Both the position numbers and the translations under genes were made by a program. 64,000 bases of DNA from Antrihabitans stalactiti (lineage in GTDB: Bacteria; Actinomycetota; Actinomycetes; Mycobacteriales; Mycobacteriaceae): assembly GCF_012932915.1 (NCBI RefSeq), contig NZ_VCQU01000009.1, positions 62,001 through 126,000 of the forward strand, given 5' to 3'. Below, in pieces: positions 49,224 through 58,435 of this stretch. Under the pieces are notes generated by a model, which saw nothing but the letters and a program-made list of their open reading frames with translations, did no database searches and was not told the origin of the DNA. How positions within the stretch are numbered: position 1 is the first letter of the stretch; each line of letters opens with the position of its first letter.

Positions 49224-49258
49224 TTTTCAACGGTACCTGCGGCAACATAGGGCCTCCG

Positions 49259-50392
49259 TCACAAAGCGAGGCCGACGGGAACCGGCTCGGGCTCGAGCAA
49301 TACGCCGAATGCCGTCGCGACACCGTCCCGTACGGATCGCGCGAGGGCGACGATGTCGCTTGCGCGTGCCGATCCCCTGTTCGTCAAGGCCAGCGTGTGT
49401 TTTGTCGACAGTCGTGCGGGCGCATCGATGCCCGGAAAGCCCTTTTCGAAGCCCGCTCGCTCGATGAGCCAGCCCGCCGACAGCTTGGTGCCGTCGGGCG
49501 CCGGGAACTGCGGAATTGTGACATCGCCAACTCTTGCCACGATCTTCGCGAGTACCGCTGGCAACTGCTCGCCCGAAACTACCGGATTGGTGAAGAACGA
49601 ACCCGCGCTCCAGGTGTCGTTATCCGCGCGGTCGAGCACCATTCCTTTACCGCGCCGCAATCCGAGTACGGCTTCGCGCACCTGCGCGGCAGGTCGGCTC
49701 TCACCGTCTGACGCACCTAACACCCTGGCGAGCTCGCCGTAGCGCAGCGGCGCGCTGGACCCACCGCGTTGCAGCTCGAACTCGGCCGACAGCACCACGG
49801 CACGGTCGGAGTGCTTGAGGACGCTGGTGCGGTAGGCAAGGCCCAGTTCCGCTGGTTCGGTGTGGCGGACTTCGCCAGTAGCGCGGTCCAGCAGCTCGAC
49901 CGAGCGCAGCAGCGACGCGATCTCGACGCCGTACGCGCCCACGTTCTGTACGGGTGTGGCACCCGCAGACCCAGGGATACCCGACAGGCACTCGAGCCCA
50001 CCGAGTCCCGCGTCGATGGACTGTGCGACCACCGTGTCCCACTCGGCGCCTGCGTCGGCGGTCACAATGCTGTCGTCGATTCGGATCGTATTCGAGCCGA
50101 TGTGGACGACGACACCGTCGAAGCCGTCGTCGGAGATCAGAACGTTCGAACCGCCCGCGAGCAGCAGGACCGGAATCGCCGCGGTATCCAGCAACCGAAC
50201 AACCTCGATCAGGCTTGCCGTCGTCGGGCACTCCGCCAAGACTCGCGCCGGGCCGCCGACCCGCAAAGTGGTCAGACCGGCGAGCGGAACAGCCTCCGAG
50301 ACCTGCGCACCGGCGCGCTCTAGGTCGTCAACGAGGCACGGGTCGATCGCGCGTGGATCAGGCACAACTGCAAACGGTAGCGTGCCGCTCAT
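49259..50392 (-). CDS. murB: UDP-N-acetylenolpyruvoylglucosamine reductase
   Basis: A 377-residue type I MurB, an FAD enzyme that reduces UDP-GlcNAc-enolpyruvate to UDP-MurNAc in peptidoglycan synthesis. Conserved TTLRVGGPARV, LLLAGGSNVLIS, GLECLSGIPGSAGATPVQN, the catalytic serine region AGSFFTNPV and the glutamate in LLEPEPV. The ATG at 50392 shares two bases with the divergent DUF2505 start (CATG). A shorter start, for example GTG at codon 10, is possible because no Shine-Dalgarno sequence is visible. Confidence 0.9.
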   Translation of the reverse strand: MSGTLPFAVVPDPRAIDPCLVDDLERAGAQVSEAVPLAGLTTLRVGGPARVLAECPTTASLIEVVRLLDTAAIPVLLLAGGSNVLISDDGFDGVVVHIGSNTIRIDDSIVTADAGAEWDTVVAQSIDAGLGGLECLSGIPGSAGATPVQNVGAYGVEIASLLRSVELLDRATGEVRHTEPAELGLAYRTSVLKHSDRAVVLSAEFELQRGGSSAPLRYGELARVLGASDGESRPAAQVREAVLGLRRGKGMVLDRADNDTWSAGSFFTNPVVSGEQLPAVLAKIVARVGDVTIPQFPAPDGTKLSAGWLIERAGFEKGFPGIDAPARLSTKHTLALTNRGSARASDIVALARSVRDGVATAFGVLLEPEPVPVGLAL

Positions 50393-50894
50393 GGGACACC
50401 GCATCGAGCATTCCGCTACGCATACGAAATCCGTTGCAGTACTGCATGCTGCGTTCACGAGCGACCAATTCTGGAACGATCGGCTCGCGGAGATCGGTGG
50501 CCCCGGCGCGAAGCTCGTCGATACGTCCGTCACCGGCGACACGTACACCGCGAACATGATTCAGGGCATCGCCGAGCGCTACCTTCCGCCGCTGGTCACC
50601 AAGATCCGGCACGGCGACCTACGCATCAATCGCAGGGAAAGCTGGGGACCGGTGTCGAACGGCTCCGCGAACGGCACTTTCCGCGTGACCGTCGACGGTG
50701 CACCAGCCGTCATCGACGGCAAGCTCGCACTCACGACCGAGGGCACCGGCTCGAAATTGCACATCGAGGGCAACGTCAAGGTCGACTTTCCCCTGTTCGG
50801 TGGCCGTATCGAGGAAGCGATCGGCGAACAGTTGAACCGTCTCAACGACAAAGAGGACGAATTCACCGAACGGTGGACGACGACGCACAGTTAG
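50391..50894 (+). CDS. DUF2505 protein, copy 1
   Basis: A 167-residue START/SRPBCC-like protein of the actinobacterial DUF2505 family: MGHRIEHSATHTKSVAVLHA aligns with the start of the next gene, MARRIDYSARYHYTIEQVYS. It probably binds a hydrophobic ligand; no known reaction. The start codon overlaps that of murB (CATG). Followed after 45 bases by a paralogue. Confidence 0.85.
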   Translation: MGHRIEHSATHTKSVAVLHAAFTSDQFWNDRLAEIGGPGAKLVDTSVTGDTYTANMIQGIAERYLPPLVTKIRHGDLRINRRESWGPVSNGSANGTFRVTVDGAPAVIDGKLALTTEGTGSKLHIEGNVKVDFPLFGGRIEEAIGEQLNRLNDKEDEFTERWTTTHS

Positions 50895-50939
50895 ACGGTC
50901 GTTCAAGACGGCCACCGCAGCCCGGTAACCTTTACGCCC

Positions 50940-51449
50940 ATGGCCCGCCGAATCGACTATTCCGCCCGGTATCACTACACCATCGAACAGGTGTATTCGG
51001 CGCTCAGCAGCCGCGATTACTGGGAAGAAATCGCCGAGGAGATGCGGAAGTACTCGCCGAATCACCTCGAGTCCTTCAAGGCCGACGAATCCGGTATCGC
51101 GCTCGAGTTCCACCACATCCTGCCCCGGGAAATGCTGCCCGAGGTCGCGCAGATGGTCATGCGCAAAGACATGGTGATCACCCGCAAGCAGACCTACTCC
51201 CCATTCGGGCCAGAGGTCACCGGCACGTTCGAGGCATCGATTCCTGCAGGTCCCGGCAGCCTGACCGGGACGATGCGCCTCTTTTCGACCGAAGCGGGTT
51301 CGACGCTGCGTAGCTCACCCGAAGCGAAGGTCTTCATCCCCGGATTCGGGCCGAAGCTCGAGCAGATGATGCTCGTCAACTTGGTCGACCTGTTCCGCGG
51401 CGAAGCCGAGGTCACCGTCCGGTGGCTGGACAGGCTCACGAAGGCCTGA
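50940..51449 (+). CDS. DUF2505 protein, copy 2
   Basis: A 169-residue paralogue of the preceding gene (DYWEEIAEEMRKYSPNHLES; ETMLRL-like lipid-binding fold ending WLDRLTKA). Ligand and function unknown; equivalent to the gene beside murB in mycobacteria (recalled as Rv0481c). The methyltransferase gene begins 7 bases downstream on the same strand. Confidence 0.85.
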   Translation: MARRIDYSARYHYTIEQVYSALSSRDYWEEIAEEMRKYSPNHLESFKADESGIALEFHHILPREMLPEVAQMVMRKDMVITRKQTYSPFGPEVTGTFEASIPAGPGSLTGTMRLFSTEAGSTLRSSPEAKVFIPGFGPKLEQMMLVNLVDLFRGEAEVTVRWLDRLTKA

Positions 51450-51456
51450 CATCACC

Positions 51457-52233
51457 GTGCCCCCACCGACCCCGAAAGGGGTGATCACTCGGGGCACGAC
51501 CGGCATCAACCGGTTGCGGCGCAGCGACCGCTGGCTGGTCCATGACGATCAGGTCCGGCGTGTTCTGCTCGCCGCCCCTGATCCACTCGTCGTCGATCTC
51601 GGTTACGGCGCGAGTCCGGTGACCACGCTCGAGCTGGCCGCACGCCTACGGACCGTTCGGCCCGACACCCGAGTGGTCGGCCTCGAGATCGATCCGCAAC
51701 GTGTCGTCGAAGGCCGCGACGGCGTCACCTTCGCGCGCGGCGGCTTCGAACTGGCCGGCCGCCGGCCCGTTCTGGTCCGAGCATTCAACGTGCTGCGCCA
51801 ATATCCAGAGGATGCGGTCGCGCAAGCGTGGGCGACGATGCAAGCGGGCCTTGCGCCTGACGGCTTGATCATCGACGGCACGTGCGACGAACTCGGTCGG
51901 CGCTGTGCGTGGGTGCTGCTCGACGCCACCGGGCCCCTCACACTGACCCTCGCCTGGGACCCGTCGACGACCCCACGTCCGTCCGATGTCGCGGAGCGAC
52001 TGCCGAAGGCCTTGATCCACCGAAACGTGCCAGGCGAGGGCATTCACGCTCTGCTCACCGCTGCTGACCGTGCGTGGGACGCGACGGCGGCGCTGACGCC
52101 GTACGGTCCACGGGTCCGGTGGCGTGGCGCAATGGACCAGCTTGCAGCGCAGGGGTTACCAGTCCGCCCGATCCGGCGGAGACTACGAGATTGTGTACTC
52201 ACGGTGCCCTGGGCGATCGTGGCGCCACAATAA
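51457..52233 (+). CDS. Class I SAM-dependent methyltransferase-like protein
   Basis: A 258-residue protein with a Rossmann-type SAM motif VVDLGYGASPVTTLELAARL, the acidic motif II VVGLEIDPQRVVEGRD, and a post-motif FARGGFELAGRRPVLVRAFN. The acceptor is unknown. GTG start at 51457, 7 bases after the DUF2505 stop; the family start is not well known to me. Confidence 0.8.
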   Translation: MPPPTPKGVITRGTTGINRLRRSDRWLVHDDQVRRVLLAAPDPLVVDLGYGASPVTTLELAARLRTVRPDTRVVGLEIDPQRVVEGRDGVTFARGGFELAGRRPVLVRAFNVLRQYPEDAVAQAWATMQAGLAPDGLIIDGTCDELGRRCAWVLLDATGPLTLTLAWDPSTTPRPSDVAERLPKALIHRNVPGEGIHALLTAADRAWDATAALTPYGPRVRWRGAMDQLAAQGLPVRPIRRRLRDCVLTVPWAIVAPQ

Positions 52234-52268
52234 GTACACTCGCCGCTACGTGTATCGAAAGGACCGTA

Positions 52269-54053
52269 ATGCGCTCGACAGTTCTGTCGCGACGAGACCT
52301 CGATTTCCTGCTGTACGAATGGCTCGACATCGAGCAACTCTGCAAGCGCGAGCGTTTCGCAGATCATTCCCGCGAAACGTTCGACGGCATCCTCGACCTG
52401 AGCGAGCAGCTCGCGACTCGCTACTTCGCCACGCACAACAAACTCAATGACGCGAACGAGCCGACGTTCGACGGGGAACGCGTGACGATCATCCCGGAGG
52501 TCAAGGAGGCGCTCGACGCCTTCGCCAAGGCAGACCTGCTGAGCGCCAGCCTCGACAGCGAGGTCGGCGGGATGCAGTTGCCCGCGATCGTCGCGCAGGC
52601 AGGTATGGCGTGGTTCCAGGCGGCGAACCCAGGGACGTCGGGTTACCCCTTCTTGACGCTGGCCAACGCGAATCTGCTTGTCGCTCATGGCACGCCAGAA
52701 CAGATCCAGACCTACGTTGCCCCGATGCTGGCCGGACGGTTCTTCGGAACGATGTGCCTGTCCGAGACCCAAGCCGGTTCGTCGCTGGCCGACATCACCA
52801 CCCGCGCCGAGCCGCGCGACGACGGCACCTACCGGTTGTTCGGCTCGAAGATGTGGATCTCCGGCGGCGACCACGACCTGACCGAGAACATCGTGCACCT
52901 CGTCCTCGCCAAGATTCCCGGGGGACCTGCTGGGACCAAAGGCATTTCGCTGTTCATCGTGCCGAAGGTCCTGGTGAACTCGGATGGCTCGCTCGGTGAT
53001 CGCAACGACGTGGTCCTCGCCGGGCTCAACCACAAAATGGGGTTCCGCGGCACGGTCAACACGGTCCTGAATCTCGGCGAAGGCCGGTTCGAGCCGGGTG
53101 GCGAGCCAGGCGCGGTCGGTTATCTGATCGGCGAACCGCACCGCGGCCTCTTCTACATGTTCCACATGATGAACGAGGCCCGCCTCGGCGTCGGGCTCGG
53201 CGCGACGGCGGTGGGCTACACCGGCTACCTGAAATCGCTGGACTATGCCCGCACCCGCACGCAAGGCCGGTCCGTTGCGACGCGGGATCCTTCGCAGCCG
53301 CAGGTGCCGATCGTCGAACACGCCGACGTCAAGCGAATGCTGTTGGCGCAGAAGGCGTACGTCGAAGGCGCGCTCGGGCTCGTAATGTACTGCGGTCGCC
53401 TCGTCGACTATCAGCACACCGCCGAATCAGACGACGAGCGGCGCACGTCGACGCTACTGCTCGACATCCTCACCCCGATCGCGAAGAGCTGGCCGTCGCA
53501 GTGGTGCCTGGAGGCGAACAGCCTCGCGATCCAGGTGCACGGCGGTTACGGCTATACCCGTGAATACGACGTCGAGCAGCACTACCGCGACAACCGACTC
53601 AACCCCATTCACGAAGGCACGCACGGAATACAAGGCTTGGATCTGCTGGGACGCAAGGTCACTCAGCAAGGCGGCGCCAGTGTTGCCGCGTTGGGCGAGC
53701 TCATCGGCGCGACGGTCGCCAGGGCTGGCGAAGGGTCCGAGCTTGCGGCACAACTGGATTCGGCCTGGCAGCGCTTGGTAAGCGTGACCGGCGCCATGTT
53801 CGCCTCGGGCGACATCGAAGCCGCAATGGCGAACAGCTCGATCTACCTCGAAGCCTTCGGCCACATCGTCATCGCATGGATCTGGCTGGAGCAACTCCTT
53901 GCCACCGAGGGACGTGACGGCGACTTCTACGACGGCAAACGCCAAGCGGCACAGTACTTCTTCGCCTACGAGCTCCCCCGAGTCGGTCCGCAGCTGGACC
54001 TGCTCGAGTCCCTCGACCGCACCACACTCGACATGAAAGACGCCTGGTTCTAA
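52269..54053 (+). CDS. Acyl-CoA dehydrogenase (DmdC-like, long form)
   Basis: A 594-residue acyl-CoA dehydrogenase. FAD-side motif GTMCLSETQAGSSLADITTR, MWISGGDHDL, and C-terminal AIQVHGGYGYTREYDVEQHY followed by RDNRLNPIHEGTHGIQGLDLL, with extra N- and C-terminal extensions as in the long (DmdC-like) dehydrogenases. It oxidises an acyl-CoA, substrate unknown. ATG at 52269 follows AAAGGACC; the frame before it overlaps the methyltransferase gene. A 46-bp perfect palindrome starts 3 bases after the stop. Confidence 0.93.
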   Translation: MRSTVLSRRDLDFLLYEWLDIEQLCKRERFADHSRETFDGILDLSEQLATRYFATHNKLNDANEPTFDGERVTIIPEVKEALDAFAKADLLSASLDSEVGGMQLPAIVAQAGMAWFQAANPGTSGYPFLTLANANLLVAHGTPEQIQTYVAPMLAGRFFGTMCLSETQAGSSLADITTRAEPRDDGTYRLFGSKMWISGGDHDLTENIVHLVLAKIPGGPAGTKGISLFIVPKVLVNSDGSLGDRNDVVLAGLNHKMGFRGTVNTVLNLGEGRFEPGGEPGAVGYLIGEPHRGLFYMFHMMNEARLGVGLGATAVGYTGYLKSLDYARTRTQGRSVATRDPSQPQVPIVEHADVKRMLLAQKAYVEGALGLVMYCGRLVDYQHTAESDDERRTSTLLLDILTPIAKSWPSQWCLEANSLAIQVHGGYGYTREYDVEQHYRDNRLNPIHEGTHGIQGLDLLGRKVTQQGGASVAALGELIGATVARAGEGSELAAQLDSAWQRLVSVTGAMFASGDIEAAMANSSIYLEAFGHIVIAWIWLEQLLATEGRDGDFYDGKRQAAQYFFAYELPRVGPQLDLLESLDRTTLDMKDAWF

Positions 54054-54055
54054 CC

Positions 54056-54101
54056 CTCGTGAGTCTTTTTGGAGTCTATAGACTCCAAAAAGACTCACGA
54101 G
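54056..54101. repeat. 46-bp perfect palindromic element, copy 4
   Basis: CTCGTGAGTCTTTTTGGAGT continuing CTA (23 bases) is followed directly by its full complement, so the 46 bases read identically on both strands with no loop. It lies 3 bases after the acyl-CoA dehydrogenase stop, most likely terminating that gene, and immediately before the TROVE gene remnant. Same family as the elements at 4885 and 12330. Confidence 0.92.
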
Positions 54102-54162
54102 TAAAAGGAGTGACAGCGCGGACCGAGCGAGCGTACGGTTCTCACCGAAACACGCCGCGCCG

Positions 54163-54522
54163 GTCGAGTTCGGTACGACGAGCCGTGCCGTGCGCTTCCG
54201 GAAAAGCGAGTCGGTGCTGCGTGTCGTGGATCGCTTCGGCGATCTGGGCGGCACCAACACCGCGGCGGCGCTGGGCAAGCACTACCGCGGTCACGACCGT
54301 GTTGTGATCGTCACCGACGAGCAGGCGTGGTTCGACGCGAGCGGTGACGTGAACAGTGCTGTGCCACAGTCGGTTCCGGTCTACACCTGGAATGTGGCAG
54401 GTTACCGTGCGGGTCATGCACCTGCCGCGGGCAACCGGTTCACGTTCGGCGGCTTGACCGATACCGGTTTCGGCATGATCGGGCTCATCGAGCGCGGTCA
54501 GCGCGGCGATTGGCCGTTCTAG
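54163..54522 (+). pseudogene. C-terminal remnant of a TROVE-domain (Ro60-like) gene
   Basis: In one frame the region reads VEFGTTSRAVRFRKSESVLR, then VVDRFGDLGGTNTAAA, KHYRGHDRVVIVTDEQAWFD and ends FGMIGLIERGQRGDWPF. This matches the C-terminal von Willebrand-like half of bacterial TROVE (Ro/Rsr RNA-binding) proteins, which are normally about 500 residues. The N-terminal RNA-binding ring and the first half of the vWA domain are missing; upstream sequence shows no homology and begins with a palindromic repeat. An open frame of 110 codons from GTG 54190 could still be translated. Confidence 0.7.
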
Positions 54523-54533
54523 CCGCTGCCTGG

Positions 54534-54566
54534 CCGGCTGCGCCACTGCTTCAGTGGCGCAGCCGG
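54534..54566. terminator. Strong bidirectional hairpin terminator
   Basis: Perfect 15-base arms (CCGGCTGCGCCACTG, 54534-54548, and its complement 54552-54566) with a 3-base loop. It lies between the TROVE remnant and the converging 494-residue gene and overlaps the last codons of the latter. High stem stability suggests transcription termination from both directions. Confidence 0.75.
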
Positions 54567-56035
54567 TCGAACACCGTGCGCGGATAGCCTTGCGCAGCAG
54601 CAAGACTCAGCACGGAAATCGGTTCGAACGGCTGCCGCCACAACCCGCCGTGGGCTGCGCCTTCATAGAAGAGCACCTCAGGATTGGCGTTCGGCTCCAC
54701 AGGTACCGGCGCGAACAGGTCGCTCACCAACTTGGCAGCCATCAATGTTCGAGCCGTGTCGGGTGCGAAAATCTCGACGCCGAAACGCCCAGCACCGTGA
54801 TAGGCGCTGGCAAGGATGGCGTTCTTCGTCACCGACTGCGTCCAGGACGCAGGCGCAACGTTGAACGAGATCCGCTGCCCCGAGTTGCGAGCAACAACGC
54901 CACGCCAGCGTTGAAGGCGTTTCGCCAGGGCATAATTCGGGCCCTGCGCCGAGATCAAGGTATCGGCAAGGCCCCAATGGTTGCCATCGCGATCGACGAC
55001 TTCGTCGCAGTAGTTCGGCCGCATCAGTGCCGACCGCGTCGCCATTCGGAGCAGTTCCTGCCCGGCAGCCCGCCGGCCGCGCGCCGCCCATCGCCTGCGA
55101 GCTTCCGCCATCACATCGGCCTTGACCGCGTAGCAATCGGTGGGCGTCGCGAGGTAGGCGAGCGTCGCCTTCGGGCGGTTCTCGAGAATATCGACGCCGA
55201 TCACGTCAGCGGCCAGCGTGACCTCGACGTGCGCGCGCCCGTCCGCGTACGCGTACATCCCGAAGACCAACTTCTTGCGCTTGCTGGTGTTCGCGTAGAT
55301 CCAGTTCAGGACTCCCGAGAAATTGCGTGAAACGTCGACACCCGGACCAGCCGGCCCCGTCGGATAGGTCACCGTGCCCGCGCCGTCTTTGGCCTGCTGC
55401 ACGATGCGACGCCAGCGGTCCGCACCCGGTAGGTCTATCGCCAAAACCTCGGCACCCCAGTCGATCAACGGCAGATACGGGCCCAACTCCGAGCCCGCGC
55501 CGACAACGACTGTTTGGTGGCCCGGGAGCGACAGCCATTGCGGATTGTCGATGACCGCGTCGATTGCAGTGACGAAGCTCGGTTCGACGATGCCGCGGTC
55601 GCGCCATGCGCGCAGCTGCGCACGCAGCGCATCGCCTTCGAGAATCTTGTTGCCGAACGGCACCCGCAGCGTTCGTACGGCCTCACGCGTCCCACGAACG
55701 ACTTCCGATTCGAACCCTGCATCGGCCGCCCCGCTGATGAAGCGCATGAGATTGTGCGCGGACTGCAGCCCGGCTTCGGCGATACCGACCGCGGCAGCCG
55801 GCGCGGACGCGCTGACTGCGGTCATCGCGCGGAACGCGTCGGTGTACTCGTGCCGCCATCGCCGCGACGACTCGATCGTCTGCGCAAGGTCGGCGTCGAA
55901 CCCCCGAACCGCGTCCGCGAGCACTGCGGTAGCGAACAGTGTGGTGCCGCCGCGCGGACTCGTCACGGGGAGGGTGATGCCGGCGTGCGGGTTTCTATCG
56001 ACGACCATGCGGGAAACGATGCCACGATGCTCCAT
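54551..56035 (-). CDS. Hypothetical protein with Rossmann-like nucleotide-binding segment
   Basis: A 494-residue protein with no family I recognise. A glycine-rich segment TVVVGAGSELGPYLPLIDWG followed by AEVLAIDLPGADRWRRIVQQ resembles a Rossmann (NAD(P)- or SAM-binding) core; the rest contains NYCDEVVDRDGNHWGLADTL and RSALMRPN. No membrane segments. ATG at 56035; an internal ATG at 56008 is an alternative. It is divergent from the LmeA-like gene and convergent with the TROVE remnant. Likely enzymatic, function unknown. Confidence 0.78.
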   Translation of the reverse strand: MEHRGIVSRMVVDRNPHAGITLPVTSPRGGTTLFATAVLADAVRGFDADLAQTIESSRRWRHEYTDAFRAMTAVSASAPAAAVGIAEAGLQSAHNLMRFISGAADAGFESEVVRGTREAVRTLRVPFGNKILEGDALRAQLRAWRDRGIVEPSFVTAIDAVIDNPQWLSLPGHQTVVVGAGSELGPYLPLIDWGAEVLAIDLPGADRWRRIVQQAKDGAGTVTYPTGPAGPGVDVSRNFSGVLNWIYANTSKRKKLVFGMYAYADGRAHVEVTLAADVIGVDILENRPKATLAYLATPTDCYAVKADVMAEARRRWAARGRRAAGQELLRMATRSALMRPNYCDEVVDRDGNHWGLADTLISAQGPNYALAKRLQRWRGVVARNSGQRISFNVAPASWTQSVTKNAILASAYHGAGRFGVEIFAPDTARTLMAAKLVSDLFAPVPVEPNANPEVLFYEGAAHGGLWRQPFEPISVLSLAAAQGYPRTVFDRLRH

Positions 56036-56094
56036 CCGAGGCGAGAAGGGGGATTCTCAGAGCCTCTTTAGAAACGTCGTGGAGAATCGGTCGA

Positions 56095-56817
56095 ATGCGA
56101 AACCGCGCAGTGCTGATCTCCTCACTCATCGTGGCCGCCTTGGTCGCCGCCCTCCTCGCCGGCGAGTTCTACGCCAGGCATACCGCGAAGAAATGCATGT
56201 CCGAACAGTTCCGCAACGACCTGGGCACCAACGTCGACATCGGGTTCAGCCCGAAGCCGATGTTGCTGCAGCTGCTCGACAGCAAGGTGCCCTACGTGAC
56301 CGTCGACAGCGACGACACCGCGTTCGGTCCCGCGCAGCAGATGAAAGTGCACGCTAGGGCGAACAACGTCGACATCGAACAGACGAGCCAGTCCAGCGGC
56401 ACGATCGGCAGTTCGTCAGCTGACATTTCCTGGCCCACCGACGGCATCGCCGCCACCCTGCAAAACGAGGTCGGCGGGCTCGTCAACGGCGTCACCGCCG
56501 ATGAGTCGGAGGGCACGCTCAATTTCTCGGTCCTCTCCGGCCTCGCGACGGTCAAGGTGAAGCCGCAGATCGTCGGCGACAAAGTCGAGGTCAAGACGGT
56601 GGAGGCGAAAGTGATCGGCCTCGGCGTGCCGTCCGATCTCGTCGACGGCATCGTCAACGCGATCTCGAGCGGCCTGCAGCAGTACCCGCTCGGAATGACT
56701 CCGAAATCGCTCGAGATAACCGACAAGGGCGTGGAAATGCGTTTGGAGGGTGGTCAGTTCACCCTTCCCCTCCCTGAGCAGGGTCAGAAAGCCAGCGGCT
56801 GCGGGATCCTCAGCTAG
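56095..56817 (+). CDS. LmeA-like DUF2993 membrane-anchored protein
   Basis: A 240-residue protein with an N-terminal signal anchor ([20 protein letters not shown]) and a DUF2993 beta-rich domain ([54 protein letters not shown]), ending in a Cys near the C-terminus (SGCGILS). The family includes LmeA, needed for lipomannan maturation. It probably acts in the cell envelope. GGAG at 56081 supports ATG 56095. Its 3' end overlaps deoC by 8 bases, convergent. Confidence 0.83.
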   Translation: MRNRAVLISSLIVAALVAALLAGEFYARHTAKKCMSEQFRNDLGTNVDIGFSPKPMLLQLLDSKVPYVTVDSDDTAFGPAQQMKVHARANNVDIEQTSQSSGTIGSSSADISWPTDGIAATLQNEVGGLVNGVTADESEGTLNFSVLSGLATVKVKPQIVGDKVEVKTVEAKVIGLGVPSDLVDGIVNAISSGLQQYPLGMTPKSLEITDKGVEMRLEGGQFTLPLPEQGQKASGCGILS

Positions 56818-57475
56818 GCAGCCCGTCGAGCACGGACCGCGACGCCGAGAGCCCGATCCTGGTGGCTCCGGCAGCGATCATGGCGAGCGCGGCATCCGCG
56901 GTCCGGATGCCGCCGCTCGCTTTTACTCCGAGCCGACCCCCGACCGTGTCTGCCATCAACCGAACGGCATGCGTCGTGGCGCCACCTGCCGGATGGAACC
57001 CGGTCGACGTCTTGACGAAATCGGCGCCTGCGCGTTCTGCCGCGAGACACACCGCCACGATCGCGTCGTCGGTCAGGACCGCCGATTCGATGATCACCTT
57101 CAGGACAATGGACGAGTCCAGGGCCGCCCGCACAGTCGCAATCTCGGCATACACCGCCTCGACATCGCCTGCGACCGCCGAGCCGACATCGATGACCATG
57201 TCGATTTCCTGTGCTCCGAACTCGGCCGCGCGGTGTGCCTCGTCGGCTTTGACCGCGCGATGATGCTTGCCCGAGGGGAAGCCTGCAACGGCGGCCACCA
57301 CCAGGCCCGGTGCGTCGACGGGCAGCATCGACGGCGACACGCAGATCGCGTAGACGCCGAGGTCGCGGGCCTCGGCCACGAGCGCGTTCACATCTGCGCT
57401 GGTCGCTTCGGGTTTGAGCAGCGTGTGGTCGATCATGGCGGCAACAGAGGCCCTGGTGGGCTCGGGATCGGACAT
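56810..57475 (-). CDS. deoC: Deoxyribose-phosphate aldolase
   Basis: A 221-residue class I aldolase that splits deoxyribose-5-phosphate into glyceraldehyde-3-phosphate and acetaldehyde. Signature regions [20 protein letters not shown], and Schiff-base lysine K155 in [10 protein letters not shown] are all present. ATG at 57475 is preferred over an open upstream frame antisense to purU. It is convergent with the LmeA-like gene and divergent from purU. Confidence 0.95.
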   Translation of the reverse strand: MSDPEPTRASVAAMIDHTLLKPEATSADVNALVAEARDLGVYAICVSPSMLPVDAPGLVVAAVAGFPSGKHHRAVKADEAHRAAEFGAQEIDMVIDVGSAVAGDVEAVYAEIATVRAALDSSIVLKVIIESAVLTDDAIVAVCLAAERAGADFVKTSTGFHPAGGATTHAVRLMADTVGGRLGVKASGGIRTADAALAMIAAGATRIGLSASRSVLDGLPS

Positions 57476-57544
57476 GCCGCTGAGCCTGTCACACTCGCCC
57501 GCTGCTGATTCGTCGTGAGCATGTGGGTGGTAAGACTGAACGCC

Positions 57545-58432
57545 ATGAGTGCGCCACCTCCCGATAGCGACCGCCGGTTCGTCCTGACCCTCGGTTGCCC
57601 GGATCAGATCGGCATCGTCGCGCGCATCAGTACCTTCATCGCCGAATTGGGTGGGTCGATCGTCGAAGCCGGCTATCACTCCGACCCGGTCACCGGCTGG
57701 TTCTTCACCCGCCAAGCGGTGCGCGCATCGTCGATACCACTCGGCGTCGACGAGTTCCGCTCCCGCTTTCGTGATGTCGCAATGCAACTCGGTCCCGAGA
57801 CCGATTGGGCGCTGAGTGACACAGGGACCTTGAAGCGAATCGTCCTGCTCGTGAGCAAAGAGCCGCACTGCCTGCACGACCTGCTCGGCCGCGCAGCGGG
57901 TGGCGAGTTACCTGCGACGATCGAAGCGGTCATCGGCAACCATGCCGACCTCGCCTCTGTTGTCGAAGCGCACGGCGTGAAGTTCCACCACGTGCCGTTT
58001 CCACGTGACCCGGACGAACGTGGTCCAGCATTCGGGCGCATCCGCGAACTCGTCGATTCCCATGAGCCCGACGCCGTCGTGTTGGCACGGTTCATGCAGG
58101 TGCTACCGCCGGACCTGTGCGCACACTGGAAAGGGCGCGCGCTCAACATCCATCACAGCTTCTTGCCGTCGTTCGTCGGTGCGAAGCCATACCACCAGGC
58201 CTTCGCACGTGGTGTGAAGCTGATCGGCGCGACGTGCCATTACGTGACGCCGGAACTCGACGCAGGACCGATTCTCGAGCAGGACGTCATCCGCGTCGAC
58301 CACGCGGACGAGGTCCGTGATTTCGTTCGGCAGGGCCGCGACATCGAGAAGTTGGTGCTGGCGCGTGGCCTGCGGTGGCACCTCGAGGACCGTGTTCTCG
58401 TCCACGGGGGCAAAACCGTCGTATTCAGCTGA
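57545..58432 (+). CDS. purU: Formyltetrahydrofolate deformylase
   Basis: A 295-residue PurU: an N-terminal ACT domain ([20 protein letters not shown]) and a formyltransferase domain with [20 protein letters not shown] and [10 protein letters not shown]. It releases formate from 10-formyl-THF, supplying formate to purine synthesis and balancing one-carbon pools. ATG at 57545 is chosen over an upstream ATG at 57515 because the ACT domain begins at residue 13. Confidence 0.94.
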   Translation: MSAPPPDSDRRFVLTLGCPDQIGIVARISTFIAELGGSIVEAGYHSDPVTGWFFTRQAVRASSIPLGVDEFRSRFRDVAMQLGPETDWALSDTGTLKRIVLLVSKEPHCLHDLLGRAAGGELPATIEAVIGNHADLASVVEAHGVKFHHVPFPRDPDERGPAFGRIRELVDSHEPDAVVLARFMQVLPPDLCAHWKGRALNIHHSFLPSFVGAKPYHQAFARGVKLIGATCHYVTPELDAGPILEQDVIRVDHADEVRDFVRQGRDIEKLVLARGLRWHLEDRVLVHGGKTVVFS

Positions 58433-58435
58433 GCG

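Noticed and set aside
52044-53417. 457-codon minus-strand frame opposite the acyl-CoA dehydrogenase
   Set aside because: The plus strand carries clear dehydrogenase motifs; the minus frame has none.
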